DNA from: Arthrobacter bambusae | GTDB lineage: Bacteria; Actinomycetota; Actinomycetes; Actinomycetales; Micrococcaceae | Reading direction: 5' to 3' | DNA length: 64,000 bases | Assembly (NCBI RefSeq): GCF_030812595.1 | Contig: NZ_JAUSSZ010000004.1 | Span: 62,001-126,000 of the forward strand | Shown: one piece after another, positions 31,767 to 41,345 of the stretch | Layout: each line of letters begins with the position of its first letter | How positions within the stretch are numbered: the stretch's first letter is position 1 | Notes under the pieces: model-generated | What the model saw: only the letters and a program-made list of their open reading frames with translations | What the model was told of the DNA's origin: nothing | Database searches by the model: none | Program-made: the position numbers and the translations under genes

Positions 31767-32525
31767 ATGGAACCCTCCCCCACACCGCGCGTCTTGGTGA
31801 TCATGCCTGCCTGGAACGAGGCTGAAGCCGTTGGCGACACCGTCCTCGAAGTGCTCGCAGCCAGTGACCACTATGACGTACTGGTGGTTAACGACGGCTC
31901 CACTGACGACACTGCCGCGATTGCCGAGCAGGCCGGCGCCACAGTGTTGAACCTTCCTTTCAACCTAGGCGTTGGAGGGGCGATGCGAGCCGGCTTCAAA
32001 TATGCCCGCCGCCTAGGATACGAGAGAGTGATCCAAGTCGACTCGGACGGCCAGCACGACCCCCGCAGCATCGATGAGGTGTTAGCCGGACTGGAGCATG
32101 CGGACATCTGCATCGGGGCCCGCTTCGCCGATCGGGGGAACTACAAGGTAGGCGGCCCGCGCAAATGGGCCATGCAGTTCCTTGCGAAGGTCATCTCATC
32201 GCTCGCCAAAACTCGCCTGACCGATGTCACGAGCGGGTTCCGCGCGGCGAATGACCGCGCGATCAGCCAGTATTTGGACCACTACCCGGCGGAGTATCTC
32301 GGAGACACGATCGATTCCCTGGTCGTTGCAATTCGATCCGGGTGCACGGTAACGCAGGTGCCGGTGGAAATGAGGATCCGCCAGGGCGGAACTCCTAGCC
32401 ATAATCCAGTCAAAGCAGCAGTCTATTTAGGAAGATCCGTCTTCGCGCTCCTCTTGGCCCTCACCCGGAAGCCCTCGAGAGCGCGCACGGCAGCACCCGG
32501 TCTTCCCGAAATCTCAGGAGTCTAG
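31767..32525 (+). CDS. Glycosyltransferase family 2, dolichyl-phosphate-mannose-synthase type
   Basis: A 252-residue cytoplasmic GT2 with RVLVIMPAWNEAEAVGDTVL, LVVNDGSTDDTAAIAEQAGA, LPFNLGVGGAMRAGFKYARR and VIQVDSDGQHDP (DxD), then LTDVTSGFRAANDRAI. This is the DPM1/polyprenyl-phosphate glycosyltransferase pattern: it loads a sugar from a nucleotide onto polyprenyl phosphate as donor for outer-face transferases. No C-terminal membrane domain is present. The next gene, DUF2304, is a small membrane protein found paired with such enzymes and may anchor it. Start at ATG 31767; TTG 31758 is an alternative. Confidence 0.88.
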   Translation: MEPSPTPRVLVIMPAWNEAEAVGDTVLEVLAASDHYDVLVVNDGSTDDTAAIAEQAGATVLNLPFNLGVGGAMRAGFKYARRLGYERVIQVDSDGQHDPRSIDEVLAGLEHADICIGARFADRGNYKVGGPRKWAMQFLAKVISSLAKTRLTDVTSGFRAANDRAISQYLDHYPAEYLGDTIDSLVVAIRSGCTVTQVPVEMRIRQGGTPSHNPVKAAVYLGRSVFALLLALTRKPSRARTAAPGLPEISGV

Positions 32526-32526
32526 C

Positions 32527-32964
32527 GTGGCAAATCTCGCCGCTTTCCTGGTAGCGCTCGTTATTGTCGCGCTCGTCGTCGAAATGCTTCGCCGGAAAAA
32601 ACTTCGCGAAAAGTACGCCGCGCTTTGGCTCCTTGTCGGTGGTGCCACACTTATCCTCGCGGCATTCCCAAGGCTGCTGAATATTGTCGCTGAGCTTGTC
32701 GGCGTCCAGCTGCCTTCAAACCTCCTTTTTGCTATGAGCATCCTCATGCTCCTTGGCGTGTGCCTGCACCTGTCCTGGGAAATCTCCGTCGTGGAGGACG
32801 AGACAAGGGCCCTTGCCGAGGAAGTGGCCATCCTGCGGACGCAGCTGGAATCGCTCGCTCAAGGCACCTCTTCCCGCGACGCAGGCACCCGCATGGCTGA
32901 GGCCAAGGCTGAGTCCCAAGCCATAGACCCGTTGCGAAATCCTACGGAAAGTTCAGACGCTTAA
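32527..32964 (+). CDS. DUF2304 membrane protein
   Basis: A 145-residue protein with three hydrophobic segments (ANLAAFLVALVIVALVVEML, then about 32-48, and LLFAMSILMLLGVCLHLSW) and a C-terminal coiled coil (VEDETRALAEEVAILRTQLE). The spacing RKKLREKYAALWLL is the DUF2304 signature. It starts with GTG two nt after the stop of the polyprenyl-phosphate glycosyltransferase, an arrangement seen repeatedly in actinobacterial polysaccharide loci, and the next gene follows without a gap. It probably holds the cytoplasmic transferase at the membrane; that role is inferred from pairing. Confidence 0.85.
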   Translation: MANLAAFLVALVIVALVVEMLRRKKLREKYAALWLLVGGATLILAAFPRLLNIVAELVGVQLPSNLLFAMSILMLLGVCLHLSWEISVVEDETRALAEEVAILRTQLESLAQGTSSRDAGTRMAEAKAESQAIDPLRNPTESSDA

Positions 32965-33852
32965 ATGCCACTAGACATCTTTATCCCTTACTGGGGCGAC
33001 CCTGACTACATGAAGGAGACCGTCTACAGCGTTCTCCGGCAGGACAACGAGGATTGGCTGCTGACAGTAGTCGACGACGCCTACCCCGGAACCGAAATCA
33101 GCGAGTTCATGGCGGGCATCGAGGACCATCGGGTCAAGTACATCCGCAAGGAACAGAACGCTGGCATTACTGAGAACTACCGGACCTGCGTCTCGCTTGC
33201 CACCCAGGAAGTGATGGTAATTCTCGGCTGCGACGATATCTTGCTGCCGAATTACGTGGACGTCATTCTCGCCGCCCATCGCAGCTTTCCTGACGCCGCT
33301 ATCATCCAACCCGGGGTGGAAGTCATCGACGAGAAAGGGCAGCCCGTGCCCACCCTTGTCGATGTGGTGAAGCAAAGGATCATCAGGCCCAAAGGCGGTG
33401 GTCGGCAACTGATGGCCGGAGAGTCAATCGCGGCCAACCTCATGCACGGAGACTGGCTTTACTGGCCGTCCCTTGCCTTCCGCACGGACAAAATCCGACG
33501 GGTGGACTTCCGCGACGGCTTCCCGATCATCCAGGATCTCGCCTTGATCATGGACATGATCTTCAACGGCGATCAGCTACTTATCGATCCACAAGTTTGC
33601 TTCCAGTACCGCAGGCATTCAAACAGCGCATCTTCGACCAAACTCGTGGATGGCTCCCGCTTCGCCGGCGAACGGGAGTACTTCGAGGTGGCCGCAGCCC
33701 AAGCCGATGAACTCGGTTGGACGAAGGCGGCCCGGTCGGCAAAGCTCAGGCTAACCTCCCGCGCACACGCTGCAGCCCTCCTTCCCAAAGCGGCCGCAAG
33801 TCGCAACAACGCCGCCGTCAAGGCCCTCGTCCGACACACTTTCGGAAAATAA
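32965..33852 (+). CDS. Glycosyltransferase family 2
   Basis: A 295-residue enzyme with LDIFIPYWGDPDYMKETVYS, LTVVDDAYPGTEISEFMAGI, RKEQNAGITENYRTCVSLA and VMVILGCDDILLPNYVDVIL (metal-binding D-D). The acceptor half has DWLYWPSLAFRTDKIRRVDF. The start ATG directly follows the DUF2304 stop, so all three genes are one translation unit. This branch of GT2 is common in actinobacterial cell-wall loci; donor and acceptor are unknown. The C-terminal 50 residues are Ala-rich and helical. Confidence 0.85.
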   Translation: MPLDIFIPYWGDPDYMKETVYSVLRQDNEDWLLTVVDDAYPGTEISEFMAGIEDHRVKYIRKEQNAGITENYRTCVSLATQEVMVILGCDDILLPNYVDVILAAHRSFPDAAIIQPGVEVIDEKGQPVPTLVDVVKQRIIRPKGGGRQLMAGESIAANLMHGDWLYWPSLAFRTDKIRRVDFRDGFPIIQDLALIMDMIFNGDQLLIDPQVCFQYRRHSNSASSTKLVDGSRFAGEREYFEVAAAQADELGWTKAARSAKLRLTSRAHAAALLPKAAASRNNAAVKALVRHTFGK

Positions 33853-33872
33853 GTTCCGCTACGAAAGGTCCA

Positions 33873-34970
33873 ATGGTGACTTCTGCAACTAGTCCTGTCC
33901 GCCCCGGCGGTACCGTCCTCGTCACGGGCGGCGCCGGCTTCATCGGCTGCGCTGTTTCCCCCGCACTTGTCGAAGCCTTCGACCGGGTAGTCGTTGTCGA
34001 CAACCTGCATCCCCAAATCCACGCTTCCGGTGAGCGGCCCGCGGAACTGCATCCGAAAGCCGAGCTCGTCGTCGCCGACGTCGCCGATGCTGCAACCTGG
34101 GACACTGTCTTGGCGGATGTGACTCCCGACGTCGTGATCCACCTCGCCGCCGAAACCGGCACAGGCCAGTCCCTGGAAGAGTCGACCCGCCACACTCACG
34201 TCAATGTCGTAGGCACTTCCCAGCTTCTCGATGGCCTGAACCGCCACGGCAAGCTCCCGCGGCGGATCGTGCTGTCCTCGAGCCGTGCGGTCTACGGCGA
34301 AGGCGCCTGGGCAGACGCCGACGGCAAGTTGTTCTACCCTGGCCAACGCACCAGCCAGACCTTGGACAAGTCCCAGTGGGACTTCCCGGGCGCTACCCCG
34401 GTAGCCATGAAGGCGTCCGAAACGTTCCCCGCCCCCGTCAGCGTCTATGGGGCCACCAAGCTTGCCCAGGAGCACGTCCTGCAGGCCTGGGCAAAGTCCT
34501 ATGGCGTCGAAACCGTCATTCTGCGGCTGCAGAATGTCTACGGCCCAGGCCAGTCGCTTATCAACCCCTACACGGGAATCATGAGCCTGTTCTGCAGGAT
34601 GGCCATGGGGGGCAAGTCAATCCCCCTTTACGAAGACGGAGAGGTCCGCCGTGACTTCATCCTGATCGACGACGTCGCGTCGGCCATCGTCGCGGGGGCG
34701 GTCTCCTCCACCGTCCAGGGTGAGCCGATGGACATCGGTTCGGGCGAGTACCAGACCATCGGCACGGCTGCTCAGCTTATCGCCGCGCACTACAACGCCC
34801 CTGCACCCCACGTCACCGGCCAATACAGGCAGGGCGACGTCCGTCATGCATGGGCAGACGTCACGGCCGCGGCAGAGGTCCTCGGCTGGAAGCCGCAGTA
34901 CAACCTGGCCCAAGGCATCGATCGCCTCGCTAACTGGATCGACGTCCAGCCCGACGTCCAGCCAGCCTGA
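33873..34970 (+). CDS. NAD-dependent sugar epimerase/dehydratase
   Basis: A 365-residue extended short-chain dehydrogenase. The start at ATG 33873 (AAAGG upstream) places the nucleotide-binding [20 protein letters not shown] at the N-terminus; a longer frame overlaps the previous gene. It has HLAAETGTGQSLEE, LSSSRAVYGEGAW, catalytic YGATKLAQEHVL (YxxxK) and RLQNVYGPGQSLINPYTGIM with RRDFILIDDVASAI, as in UDP/dTDP-sugar epimerases (GalE-like). An insert of about 45 residues around the active site (LFYPGQRTSQTLDKSQWDFP) is longer than in GalE. It modifies a nucleotide sugar for the locus; the exact sugar is not deducible. Confidence 0.85.
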   Translation: MVTSATSPVRPGGTVLVTGGAGFIGCAVSPALVEAFDRVVVVDNLHPQIHASGERPAELHPKAELVVADVADAATWDTVLADVTPDVVIHLAAETGTGQSLEESTRHTHVNVVGTSQLLDGLNRHGKLPRRIVLSSSRAVYGEGAWADADGKLFYPGQRTSQTLDKSQWDFPGATPVAMKASETFPAPVSVYGATKLAQEHVLQAWAKSYGVETVILRLQNVYGPGQSLINPYTGIMSLFCRMAMGGKSIPLYEDGEVRRDFILIDDVASAIVAGAVSSTVQGEPMDIGSGEYQTIGTAAQLIAAHYNAPAPHVTGQYRQGDVRHAWADVTAAAEVLGWKPQYNLAQGIDRLANWIDVQPDVQPA

Positions 34971-34986
34971 CGAGGACGGAAAGACG

Positions 34987-35907
34987 TTGTCTTCCACTGC
35001 CGCTATCGTTTCCCTGTATAACCCGTCCGAGGACGTGCTCGCCAACGCCGCGGCACTCCTCAAACAGGTGAACAGCGTGGTCGTAGTGGATGACGGTAGC
35101 CCCAATGACCCCACCAGAATCCTTAACGAACTGGCCGGGATGGGTTGCAACGTCGAGCGTCTCGCTGAAAACTCCGGAATTGCCGCCGCGCTGAACGCCG
35201 GCATTTCCGTCGCCCTTTCGGGGGCCGCTAAGCCAGACTACATCCTCACGATGGATCAGGACTCGCTGCTCGACGACGGCTATGTCGCCGCCCTGCTATC
35301 GGCGGCGACGGCCGCCTTTGCCGCTAATGTCCGCGTCGGCATGGTGGCGCCAGGTTCCGTCAGAGGGCTCCCTGTTCGACGCGGACCCGTCATGAACGGC
35401 ATACAGCTGGGCGGCGAACCCATCCAGTCGGGACTCCTTGTACCAGTCCCGGTGATCGAGCGGCTAGGCATGTTTCAGTCCAGCCTTTTCATCGACGGAG
35501 TGGACAGCGAGTTTTACCTTAGGTGCGCCGCTGACGGACTGTGCGCTGTGATCGCTCCGGATGCGGCTCTGAACCACACACTGGGGAGTCCTGCCAGGGC
35601 CACGCTCTTTGGCCGGGAGCTGTCCTTCGCCGGCCACCCGCTGAATATCCGTACCGCGGCTGACTGGCGCTACTACTATCTCTTTCGGAACCGGATCCTC
35701 CTGTCGAGGCAATACGGCCGCCGATTTTTGCTCTGGACCGTGAAAGGGTTCATGGCGGACTACAGGCACCTTGCCATCGTTACCTTGTTTGCCCCGCATC
35801 GGCGAGTCCGACTGCACAACGCACTGCGTGGTGTCATAGACGGCTTGCGTGGCGTTTCCGGTCCACGGCGTGCCGCGAGTGCGATTCGTCCCCGCATCCG
35901 AAAATAG
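34987..35907 (+). CDS. Rhamnosyltransferase-like glycosyltransferase family 2
   Basis: A 306-residue GT2 from a TTG at 34987, selected because GGACGGAAAG lies upstream and the glycosyltransferase fold begins at once (STAAIVSLYNPSEDVLANAA). Motifs: VVVVDDGSPNDPTRILNELA, ENSGIAAALNAGISVAL, YILTMDQDSLLDDGYVAALL (DQDS metal site), FIDGVDSEFYLRC and LNHTLGSPA. This combination (LYNP start, MDQDS, D-x-E-F in the acceptor domain) is that of RfbF/WbbL-type rhamnosyltransferases. dTDP-rhamnose enzymes nearby fit. It is the last gene of the plus-strand operon 31767-35907. Confidence 0.88.
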   Translation: MSSTAAIVSLYNPSEDVLANAAALLKQVNSVVVVDDGSPNDPTRILNELAGMGCNVERLAENSGIAAALNAGISVALSGAAKPDYILTMDQDSLLDDGYVAALLSAATAAFAANVRVGMVAPGSVRGLPVRRGPVMNGIQLGGEPIQSGLLVPVPVIERLGMFQSSLFIDGVDSEFYLRCAADGLCAVIAPDAALNHTLGSPARATLFGRELSFAGHPLNIRTAADWRYYYLFRNRILLSRQYGRRFLLWTVKGFMADYRHLAIVTLFAPHRRVRLHNALRGVIDGLRGVSGPRRAASAIRPRIRK

Positions 35908-35933
35908 ACACGATCGGCGCGAAGTTCGGACCG

Positions 35934-38132
35934 CTAACCCGTCGCAACTGGGTTGAGCACGTTTTTGATCAACGGGGCAAGTTCCTCCGATGCCAACGCA
36001 CTTATGTGGTTGATGTCTGCGTACAGGGCCGTTCCGCCGATAAAGGCAGGACACCGTCCATCGACGCAAAACCAATCCTTCGTTGGAACGAAGACTGCGT
36101 TGGCACCGACGCTGGAAATCGCCCGGGCCTCGACTGCGCTCTGGTTGTCGAATTCAGGTTTTCTGACCGTAATGCAGTCGCCCGGAGTGCTGAACCTCGT
36201 GATGCACTGGCTCGGTTCGGCCTTGGCCGGGGCCGGGGCCTCCAACAAGACGTAGCGCGCACCAACCGACGTTACAAACTTCCCCATCTCACTGATGTTG
36301 TGCTGCCACTCGGCGTCCGCAGCAGCGCCTGTCGCCTTACTAGCCAAGTGCCCATCGTTTCGCAGGAATGACGACACCACCGTGTCGGGTCGAAGTCGCT
36401 TCATCTCGCCCTGAACCCAACTCTTGAACTTCACGCATTCCTCGGCCGATGCATCCGCTGCCGGCTGGACCAACGTCGGCGAACATGCGGCCACCGTGTA
36501 GATGTAAACCTTCCAGTCTCCGCCCTCCAGCGCCTTGCGGATCCCCGGCACAAAACTCATCGTCGTAGAGTCCCCGAAAACCATGAGGGTCCGTTTCGCG
36601 GACTCGGGCCCGTAGATGCAGCGCTTCGCGTTCACGATCACATCTTTGTCGTGCGCCAAAGGAGACAGAGTACCGCCCAGGCAGCCGTCCTTAATCCACT
36701 CAGTGGGTTTGGCCAGAGCACCATCGGGACCCATTTCGGCCGGGTTCGGCGTAAGTGTCGGCCACACGCTGGCCCCCAAAGCTGCTTTCAATTGTTCCTG
36801 GCGTCCGGAGACGGTTGCTGCAATTGAGTTCTGCTGGCCCGCGGCGTCAGACGTCGCCGGGCCAATGGTCGCCGATTGTTGACCGACGGTCGCAAATGCG
36901 ATCAAAGGGGCACACACAACTATGGCGACGAAAGCCGCAGCACCTGCAATCGAGCGTCGACGTCGAGCAGGACCAGAGCGCTTAGGCAAAGACGCAGACC
37001 TCTGGAGCGAACCCCAAGGTGACTTTCGAATCGGATCCTCGACAAACTTGAACGATGCGATCGACAGTGCGGCCATTACTGCCACAGCGATTACGTAAAA
37101 TCGTTTGGATTCAACCGGGACAAAGGCGACAAGCAGAACTATCACCGGGAAATGCCAAAGGTAAAGCGAGTAAGAGATTTTGCCGATGTACCGGCTGACG
37201 GGATTGGTCAGAACCCATGCGTGGCGATCATAGTGGCCATCATGGGCGCCAGTCCCGGCAAGGATGACCAAGCATGATCCGAGGACTGGGAACAGGGCAA
37301 ATGGACCGGGAAACGGCGTTTCGGGCGTGATGAGCAGCACCGAAGACAACAGGACTGCCAAGCCCAGCCACAGCAAGGCGACGCGGATTTGCCGGACAAA
37401 ACCCTCGAAGTTTGCGGTGAGAACTGCCAACAGAGCGCCTGCAGCCAGTTCCCATCCTCGGGCGAAGGTGGAAAAATAGGCAACCGTGTGACTTGTTTGC
37501 GTTTCCCAAAGCGAGAAAGCAAAAGACAACGCCAGGGGTAGCGCTATGACGACGGATAATATCGTCAGGGTTCCCCGGTTGTTTGCCTTCCAACGACGCG
37601 CAAGGAAGAGTGCGCCCAGGATGATCCACGGCCAGACAATATAGAACTGCTCTTCGACACCCAGGGACCAATAGTGTTGAAGAGGCGATACGGAGGAGCC
37701 CGAATTCATGTAATCGGTCCCAAGAATCGCGAATCGCCAGTTAGCTGAAAAAAGCAGTGCCCAGAATGTGTCTCCGGCGATGGCCGCGGCGCGTCCACCG
37801 TAGAAAATAATGTACGCCGCGGTCAAGGTTGCGCTAAGTACCAAAACGGCGGCCGGCAAAATGCGTTTTATTCGGCGAATATAGAACTGCTTAAAGGAAA
37901 TCCGTCCAGTGTCCATGGCCTCCCGAAGGAGTATTCCGGAAATCAAATAGCCGGAAATGACGAAGAAGATATCCACGCCGACAAAGCCGCCTTGGGGCCA
38001 ATGGACGAGGTGGTCCAGCACAACCGCTAGCACTGCAACTGCGCGGAGGCCTTCAATGTCCAGCCGGCGCTTGTGTCCCGAGGATTTCTGCCGCGCCCGA
38101 GTCGCAGTCCCGACAGCCGTTGCTGAAGACAT
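35934..38132 (-). CDS. OafA/YrhL-type acyltransferase with C-terminal SGNH domain
   Basis: A 732-residue protein from ATG 38132 (GTG 38147 possible). Residues about 25-370 are an acyltransferase-3 membrane domain with about ten helices, including LDIEGLRAVAVLAVVLDHLV, VGVDIFFVISGYLISGILL and YWSLGVEEQFYIVWPW. A further helix leads to an extracytoplasmic SGNH hydrolase-like domain with GDSTTMSFVPG (nucleophile Ser motif) and DINHISALASEEL (D-x-x-H). Such proteins O-acetylate or otherwise acylate exported polysaccharide or peptidoglycan. It sits alone on the minus strand between two plus-strand groups, and its stop lies 26 nt from that of the rhamnosyltransferase gene. Confidence 0.92.
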   Translation of the reverse strand: MSSATAVGTATRARQKSSGHKRRLDIEGLRAVAVLAVVLDHLVHWPQGGFVGVDIFFVISGYLISGILLREAMDTGRISFKQFYIRRIKRILPAAVLVLSATLTAAYIIFYGGRAAAIAGDTFWALLFSANWRFAILGTDYMNSGSSVSPLQHYWSLGVEEQFYIVWPWIILGALFLARRWKANNRGTLTILSVVIALPLALSFAFSLWETQTSHTVAYFSTFARGWELAAGALLAVLTANFEGFVRQIRVALLWLGLAVLLSSVLLITPETPFPGPFALFPVLGSCLVILAGTGAHDGHYDRHAWVLTNPVSRYIGKISYSLYLWHFPVIVLLVAFVPVESKRFYVIAVAVMAALSIASFKFVEDPIRKSPWGSLQRSASLPKRSGPARRRRSIAGAAAFVAIVVCAPLIAFATVGQQSATIGPATSDAAGQQNSIAATVSGRQEQLKAALGASVWPTLTPNPAEMGPDGALAKPTEWIKDGCLGGTLSPLAHDKDVIVNAKRCIYGPESAKRTLMVFGDSTTMSFVPGIRKALEGGDWKVYIYTVAACSPTLVQPAADASAEECVKFKSWVQGEMKRLRPDTVVSSFLRNDGHLASKATGAAADAEWQHNISEMGKFVTSVGARYVLLEAPAPAKAEPSQCITRFSTPGDCITVRKPEFDNQSAVEARAISSVGANAVFVPTKDWFCVDGRCPAFIGGTALYADINHISALASEELAPLIKNVLNPVATG

Positions 38133-38234
38133 ATCTACTAATTCCACTCATCTCGGCTTCCAGGACCCGTTGATCTTACCAAGCAGACGACCTCTGGTTT
38201 GCCGTGGCGGGCCCTATACGGAAGGATTGAGCCC

Positions 38235-39098
38235 ATGCGTGGAATAATCCTGGCCGGTGGAACTGGATCCCGGTTGCACCCGATCACCTTCGGTATCAGC
38301 AAGCAACTAGTTCCGGTCTACGACAAGCCAATGATCTACTACCCCTTGTCGACGCTCATTCTGGCTGGGATCCAGGACATCCTCATCATCACTACACCCC
38401 ACGACGCGGAGCAGTTCCAGCGCCTCCTCGGCGACGGCTCGCAGTTCGGCATCAACCTCAGCTACGTTCAGCAGCCCTCCCCCGACGGACTGGCTCAGGC
38501 CTTCATCCTTGGCGCGGACCACATCGGAAACGACACCGTCGCTCTGGTCTTAGGCGACAATATCTTCTACGGCCAAGGGATGGGAACACAGTTGCGCCGG
38601 CACGCCAACATCGACGGCGGGGCAGTCTTCGGTTACTGGGTCGGCGACCCCAAGGCTTACGGTGTGGTGGAATTCGATAAGACCGGGAAGGCAATCTCCC
38701 TTGAGGAGAAGCCTGAAAAGCCGAAATCCCATTACGCCGTTCCGGGCCTGTACTTCTATGACAACGACGTCGTCGATATTGCCAAGAATCTGCAGCCGTC
38801 AGCACGAGGCGAGCTGGAAATAACCGATGTGAACCGCACATACCTCGACAGAGAAAAACTTCACGTCGAAATTCTCCCCCGCGGAACGGCGTGGCTTGAT
38901 ACCGGGACCTTCAACGACCTCAATGATGCGTCCAACTTCATCCGTACGGTAGAGAACCGTCAGGGCCTCAAGATCGGCGCGCCCGAGGAAATCGCTTGGC
39001 GCCAAGGCTTCCTGACTGACGACGAACTCCGGCAGCGGGCCGCTCCTCTGGTGAAGAGCGGGTACGGCCAATACTTGCTAGGACTCCTCGACGGCTAG
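38235..39098 (+). CDS. rmlA: Glucose-1-phosphate thymidylyltransferase
   Basis: A 287-residue nucleotidyltransferase for the first step of dTDP-L-rhamnose synthesis. The signature [20 protein letters not shown] with [30 protein letters not shown] (metal and sugar binding) and GVVEFD ... [20 protein letters not shown] are all present. ATG 38235 is chosen because the LAGG motif follows directly; the frame upstream is not RmlA-like. It is separated from rmlB-rmlCD by 8 kb and is on the opposite strand, so it is controlled independently. Confidence 0.97.
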   Translation: MRGIILAGGTGSRLHPITFGISKQLVPVYDKPMIYYPLSTLILAGIQDILIITTPHDAEQFQRLLGDGSQFGINLSYVQQPSPDGLAQAFILGADHIGNDTVALVLGDNIFYGQGMGTQLRRHANIDGGAVFGYWVGDPKAYGVVEFDKTGKAISLEEKPEKPKSHYAVPGLYFYDNDVVDIAKNLQPSARGELEITDVNRTYLDREKLHVEILPRGTAWLDTGTFNDLNDASNFIRTVENRQGLKIGAPEEIAWRQGFLTDDELRQRAAPLVKSGYGQYLLGLLDG

Positions 39099-39150
39099 GA
39101 CCTCAAATTCAAAGGTCGTCGAACATCCTTAAGTTACAGGTGGAGTCCAA

Positions 39151-41136
39151 TTGAGTTGGTATGCAACGCTTCCAGTTTTTCTTGCCAGCTTGGCGGTTCT
39201 CTTTGTTCCCGGGGGCTTGATCGCAGCATCGCTTGGCCTACGGGGTCTGACGTTCCTCGCAGTCACACCTGCGCTCAGCGTTTTCGTTGTCGCCGGCACC
39301 GCTATCGTCCTTCCTTATTTGGGGATCTCCTGGTCGTTGATGCCCGTCATCGTCGCTGCCGTCGTGTTCGCGGCTGTCTTGTTTGCGGCGAGCTATCTAA
39401 CCCCGGACAAGCTCTCCTTAAGATTTGGACTAAACCTCAAGCGGCCCACAGCCACTGCATACGCCGCGATAATCGGTTTTTTGGTCGGCAGTATCTCCAT
39501 AGCGTTCCAACTTCGTCAGGCCTTCGATCGGCCGGACAACATTTCCCAGACGTTTGACAACGTTTTCCACCTCAATGCAGTCCGCTACATCCTCGACACC
39601 GCCAATGGCTCGTCGCTGACTCTCACGAGCATGACCAATGGCGACAATCCGCCGTACTTCTACCCTGCGGCCTGGCATGACCTCGCATCCCTCGTAGTGC
39701 AGATCACCGACGCTCCAATCAGCGTCACGGCGAACGTCCTGAATATCTGCATTGCGGCAGTAGCCTGGCCCCTCGGTTGCATGTTCCTGACAAAGGTGGT
39801 CACCAAGGGAAATGGCTACGCCGTAGGTGCCGCGGGCCTCCTCGCGGCCGGGTTCAGCGCGTTCCCCCTATTGTTGTTGGATTTCGGCGTTCTGTACCCG
39901 AACTTCCTCGCACTTAGTATGCTTCCGGCGGCATTGGCTGGGGTCGCCGTATTTTTTAACGCCGGCAATGTCACGGGGATACCGTGCCTCGCTCGTTTTG
40001 TGCTCGCGCCGAGCCTTGCAGCTGGACTCGCGATTGCGCATCCGAATGGCCTGATGTCCCTCGTGGCTCTGTCTGCGCCCATCCTCCTCTTCAGCTACGG
40101 TCGGTATTGGGTACGTAAACATAAGCAAGGTGAGGGCTACAGAGGCGTCGCCCTTTTTGGAATCGCCTTGCTGCTCGCCTTCGCCATCATGGCCGTCATG
40201 TGGAAGCTGATCAGGCCGCCAGTGGAAGCGTCGGGCTGGCCGACCGTACAGACTGTGGGCCAGGCGGTCGGAGAGGTCGTTACGAACTCTCCAATGCGTC
40301 ACAGTCCGGCTTGGGCGGTGAGTGCTTTGATGCTTTTAGGAATCGTGGTCGTGGCACGGCGACGGCATAACTTGTGGTTTCTAGGGTCATTTCTCGTCAC
40401 GGCGGTACTGTTTGTCGTCGTCTCGGCGGGACCGGACCAGTGGTTCCGGAATCAATTGACCGGTGTCTGGTACAACGACAGCTACCGGCTTGCTGCCCTG
40501 CTGCCAATCGTGGCCGTGCCCCTCGCCGCGGTCGGTCTGGGTTGGCTCATCGGGCAGAGTCGACTTTGGTGGATCTCAGGACGAAGGACTGGACGCCGAT
40601 GGTTCGTAACGCAGAACCGGGCTCGGGCGACCGGGGTCGTTGTGTTACCCCTGGTTCTGTTTGGGGCCGCTCTCGCGCTTCAAATGCCTCCGATCGGTGG
40701 CGAAATAGCTTCCGCCCACAAAATCTACGCAACGACACCCAACGCTCCCCTGGTGAGTAAAGACGAAATGGCTCTGCTTGAGGAGCTCGACAATTACGTT
40801 CCGCAAAACGCCACGATTGCGGCCAATCCTTGGAATGGCTCGGCGATGGCCTTCGCCCTGGCCGACAGAAACACAACATCCAAGCACACTCTTACGACGT
40901 ATACACCTGCGGTCCTCGTGCTGAACGACCACCTCCGTGACGCCGCCGGCGACCCTGAGGTGTGCAAGGCGGTCCACGCGACCGGCGTCGGCTATGCATT
41001 GAATTTTGGGACTCAAGAGGTTCATGGAGAGAACCACGGATTCAAGGGACTCTTGATTGAAAACGGGACTCCGGGCTTCCAGCTTCTAGCGCAGGTCGGC
41101 GAGGCGAAGCTCTTCAAAGTGACTGCTTGCGGTTAG
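39151..41136 (+). CDS. Large polytopic membrane protein, DUF6541-like
   Basis: A 661-residue protein from TTG 39151 with GGTGGAG upstream. About 13 membrane segments fill residues 1-500 (SLAVLFVPGGLIAASLGLRG at the N-terminus). A loop after the fourth contains FDNVFHLNAVRYILDT and YPAAWHDLASLV, a pattern of GT-C type membrane proteins acting on polyprenyl-linked sugars. The C-terminal 130 residues form an exported domain. This family is frequent in actinobacterial wall-polysaccharide loci and is proposed to be a membrane glycosyltransferase. It stands alone, ending at a strong terminator. Confidence 0.7.
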   Translation: MSWYATLPVFLASLAVLFVPGGLIAASLGLRGLTFLAVTPALSVFVVAGTAIVLPYLGISWSLMPVIVAAVVFAAVLFAASYLTPDKLSLRFGLNLKRPTATAYAAIIGFLVGSISIAFQLRQAFDRPDNISQTFDNVFHLNAVRYILDTANGSSLTLTSMTNGDNPPYFYPAAWHDLASLVVQITDAPISVTANVLNICIAAVAWPLGCMFLTKVVTKGNGYAVGAAGLLAAGFSAFPLLLLDFGVLYPNFLALSMLPAALAGVAVFFNAGNVTGIPCLARFVLAPSLAAGLAIAHPNGLMSLVALSAPILLFSYGRYWVRKHKQGEGYRGVALFGIALLLAFAIMAVMWKLIRPPVEASGWPTVQTVGQAVGEVVTNSPMRHSPAWAVSALMLLGIVVVARRRHNLWFLGSFLVTAVLFVVVSAGPDQWFRNQLTGVWYNDSYRLAALLPIVAVPLAAVGLGWLIGQSRLWWISGRRTGRRWFVTQNRARATGVVVLPLVLFGAALALQMPPIGGEIASAHKIYATTPNAPLVSKDEMALLEELDNYVPQNATIAANPWNGSAMAFALADRNTTSKHTLTTYTPAVLVLNDHLRDAAGDPEVCKAVHATGVGYALNFGTQEVHGENHGFKGLLIENGTPGFQLLAQVGEAKLFKVTACG

Positions 41137-41295
41137 TTTGACAGCCCCCGGTCGCTAACGCCCCCCGCCGGAACGTCGCAGCCGCCAGCCGAGGGCCCCT
41201 CCTCGCAGCCACGCTGGAAGGCATTGACCGCGCTCGGCGCCGGGCCGGTTCCGACTGGCGGGCGCCAAGCTAGGACCCTGAGCCCCGAAATGCGC

Positions 41296-41326
41296 CGAGA
41301 CGCCCCGCCAGCGGCGGGGCGTCTCG
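41296..41326. terminator. Strong terminator between convergent genes
   Basis: A perfect 14-bp GC-rich stem (CGAGACGCCCCGCC and its complement) with loop AGC, followed on the plus strand by TGACTTTT. It serves the 39151 gene and, being symmetrical, may also stop minus-strand transcription from wzt. The region 41137-41295 before it holds no gene I can support. Confidence 0.85.
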
Positions 41327-41345
41327 TGACTTTTGTGGGCGCTGC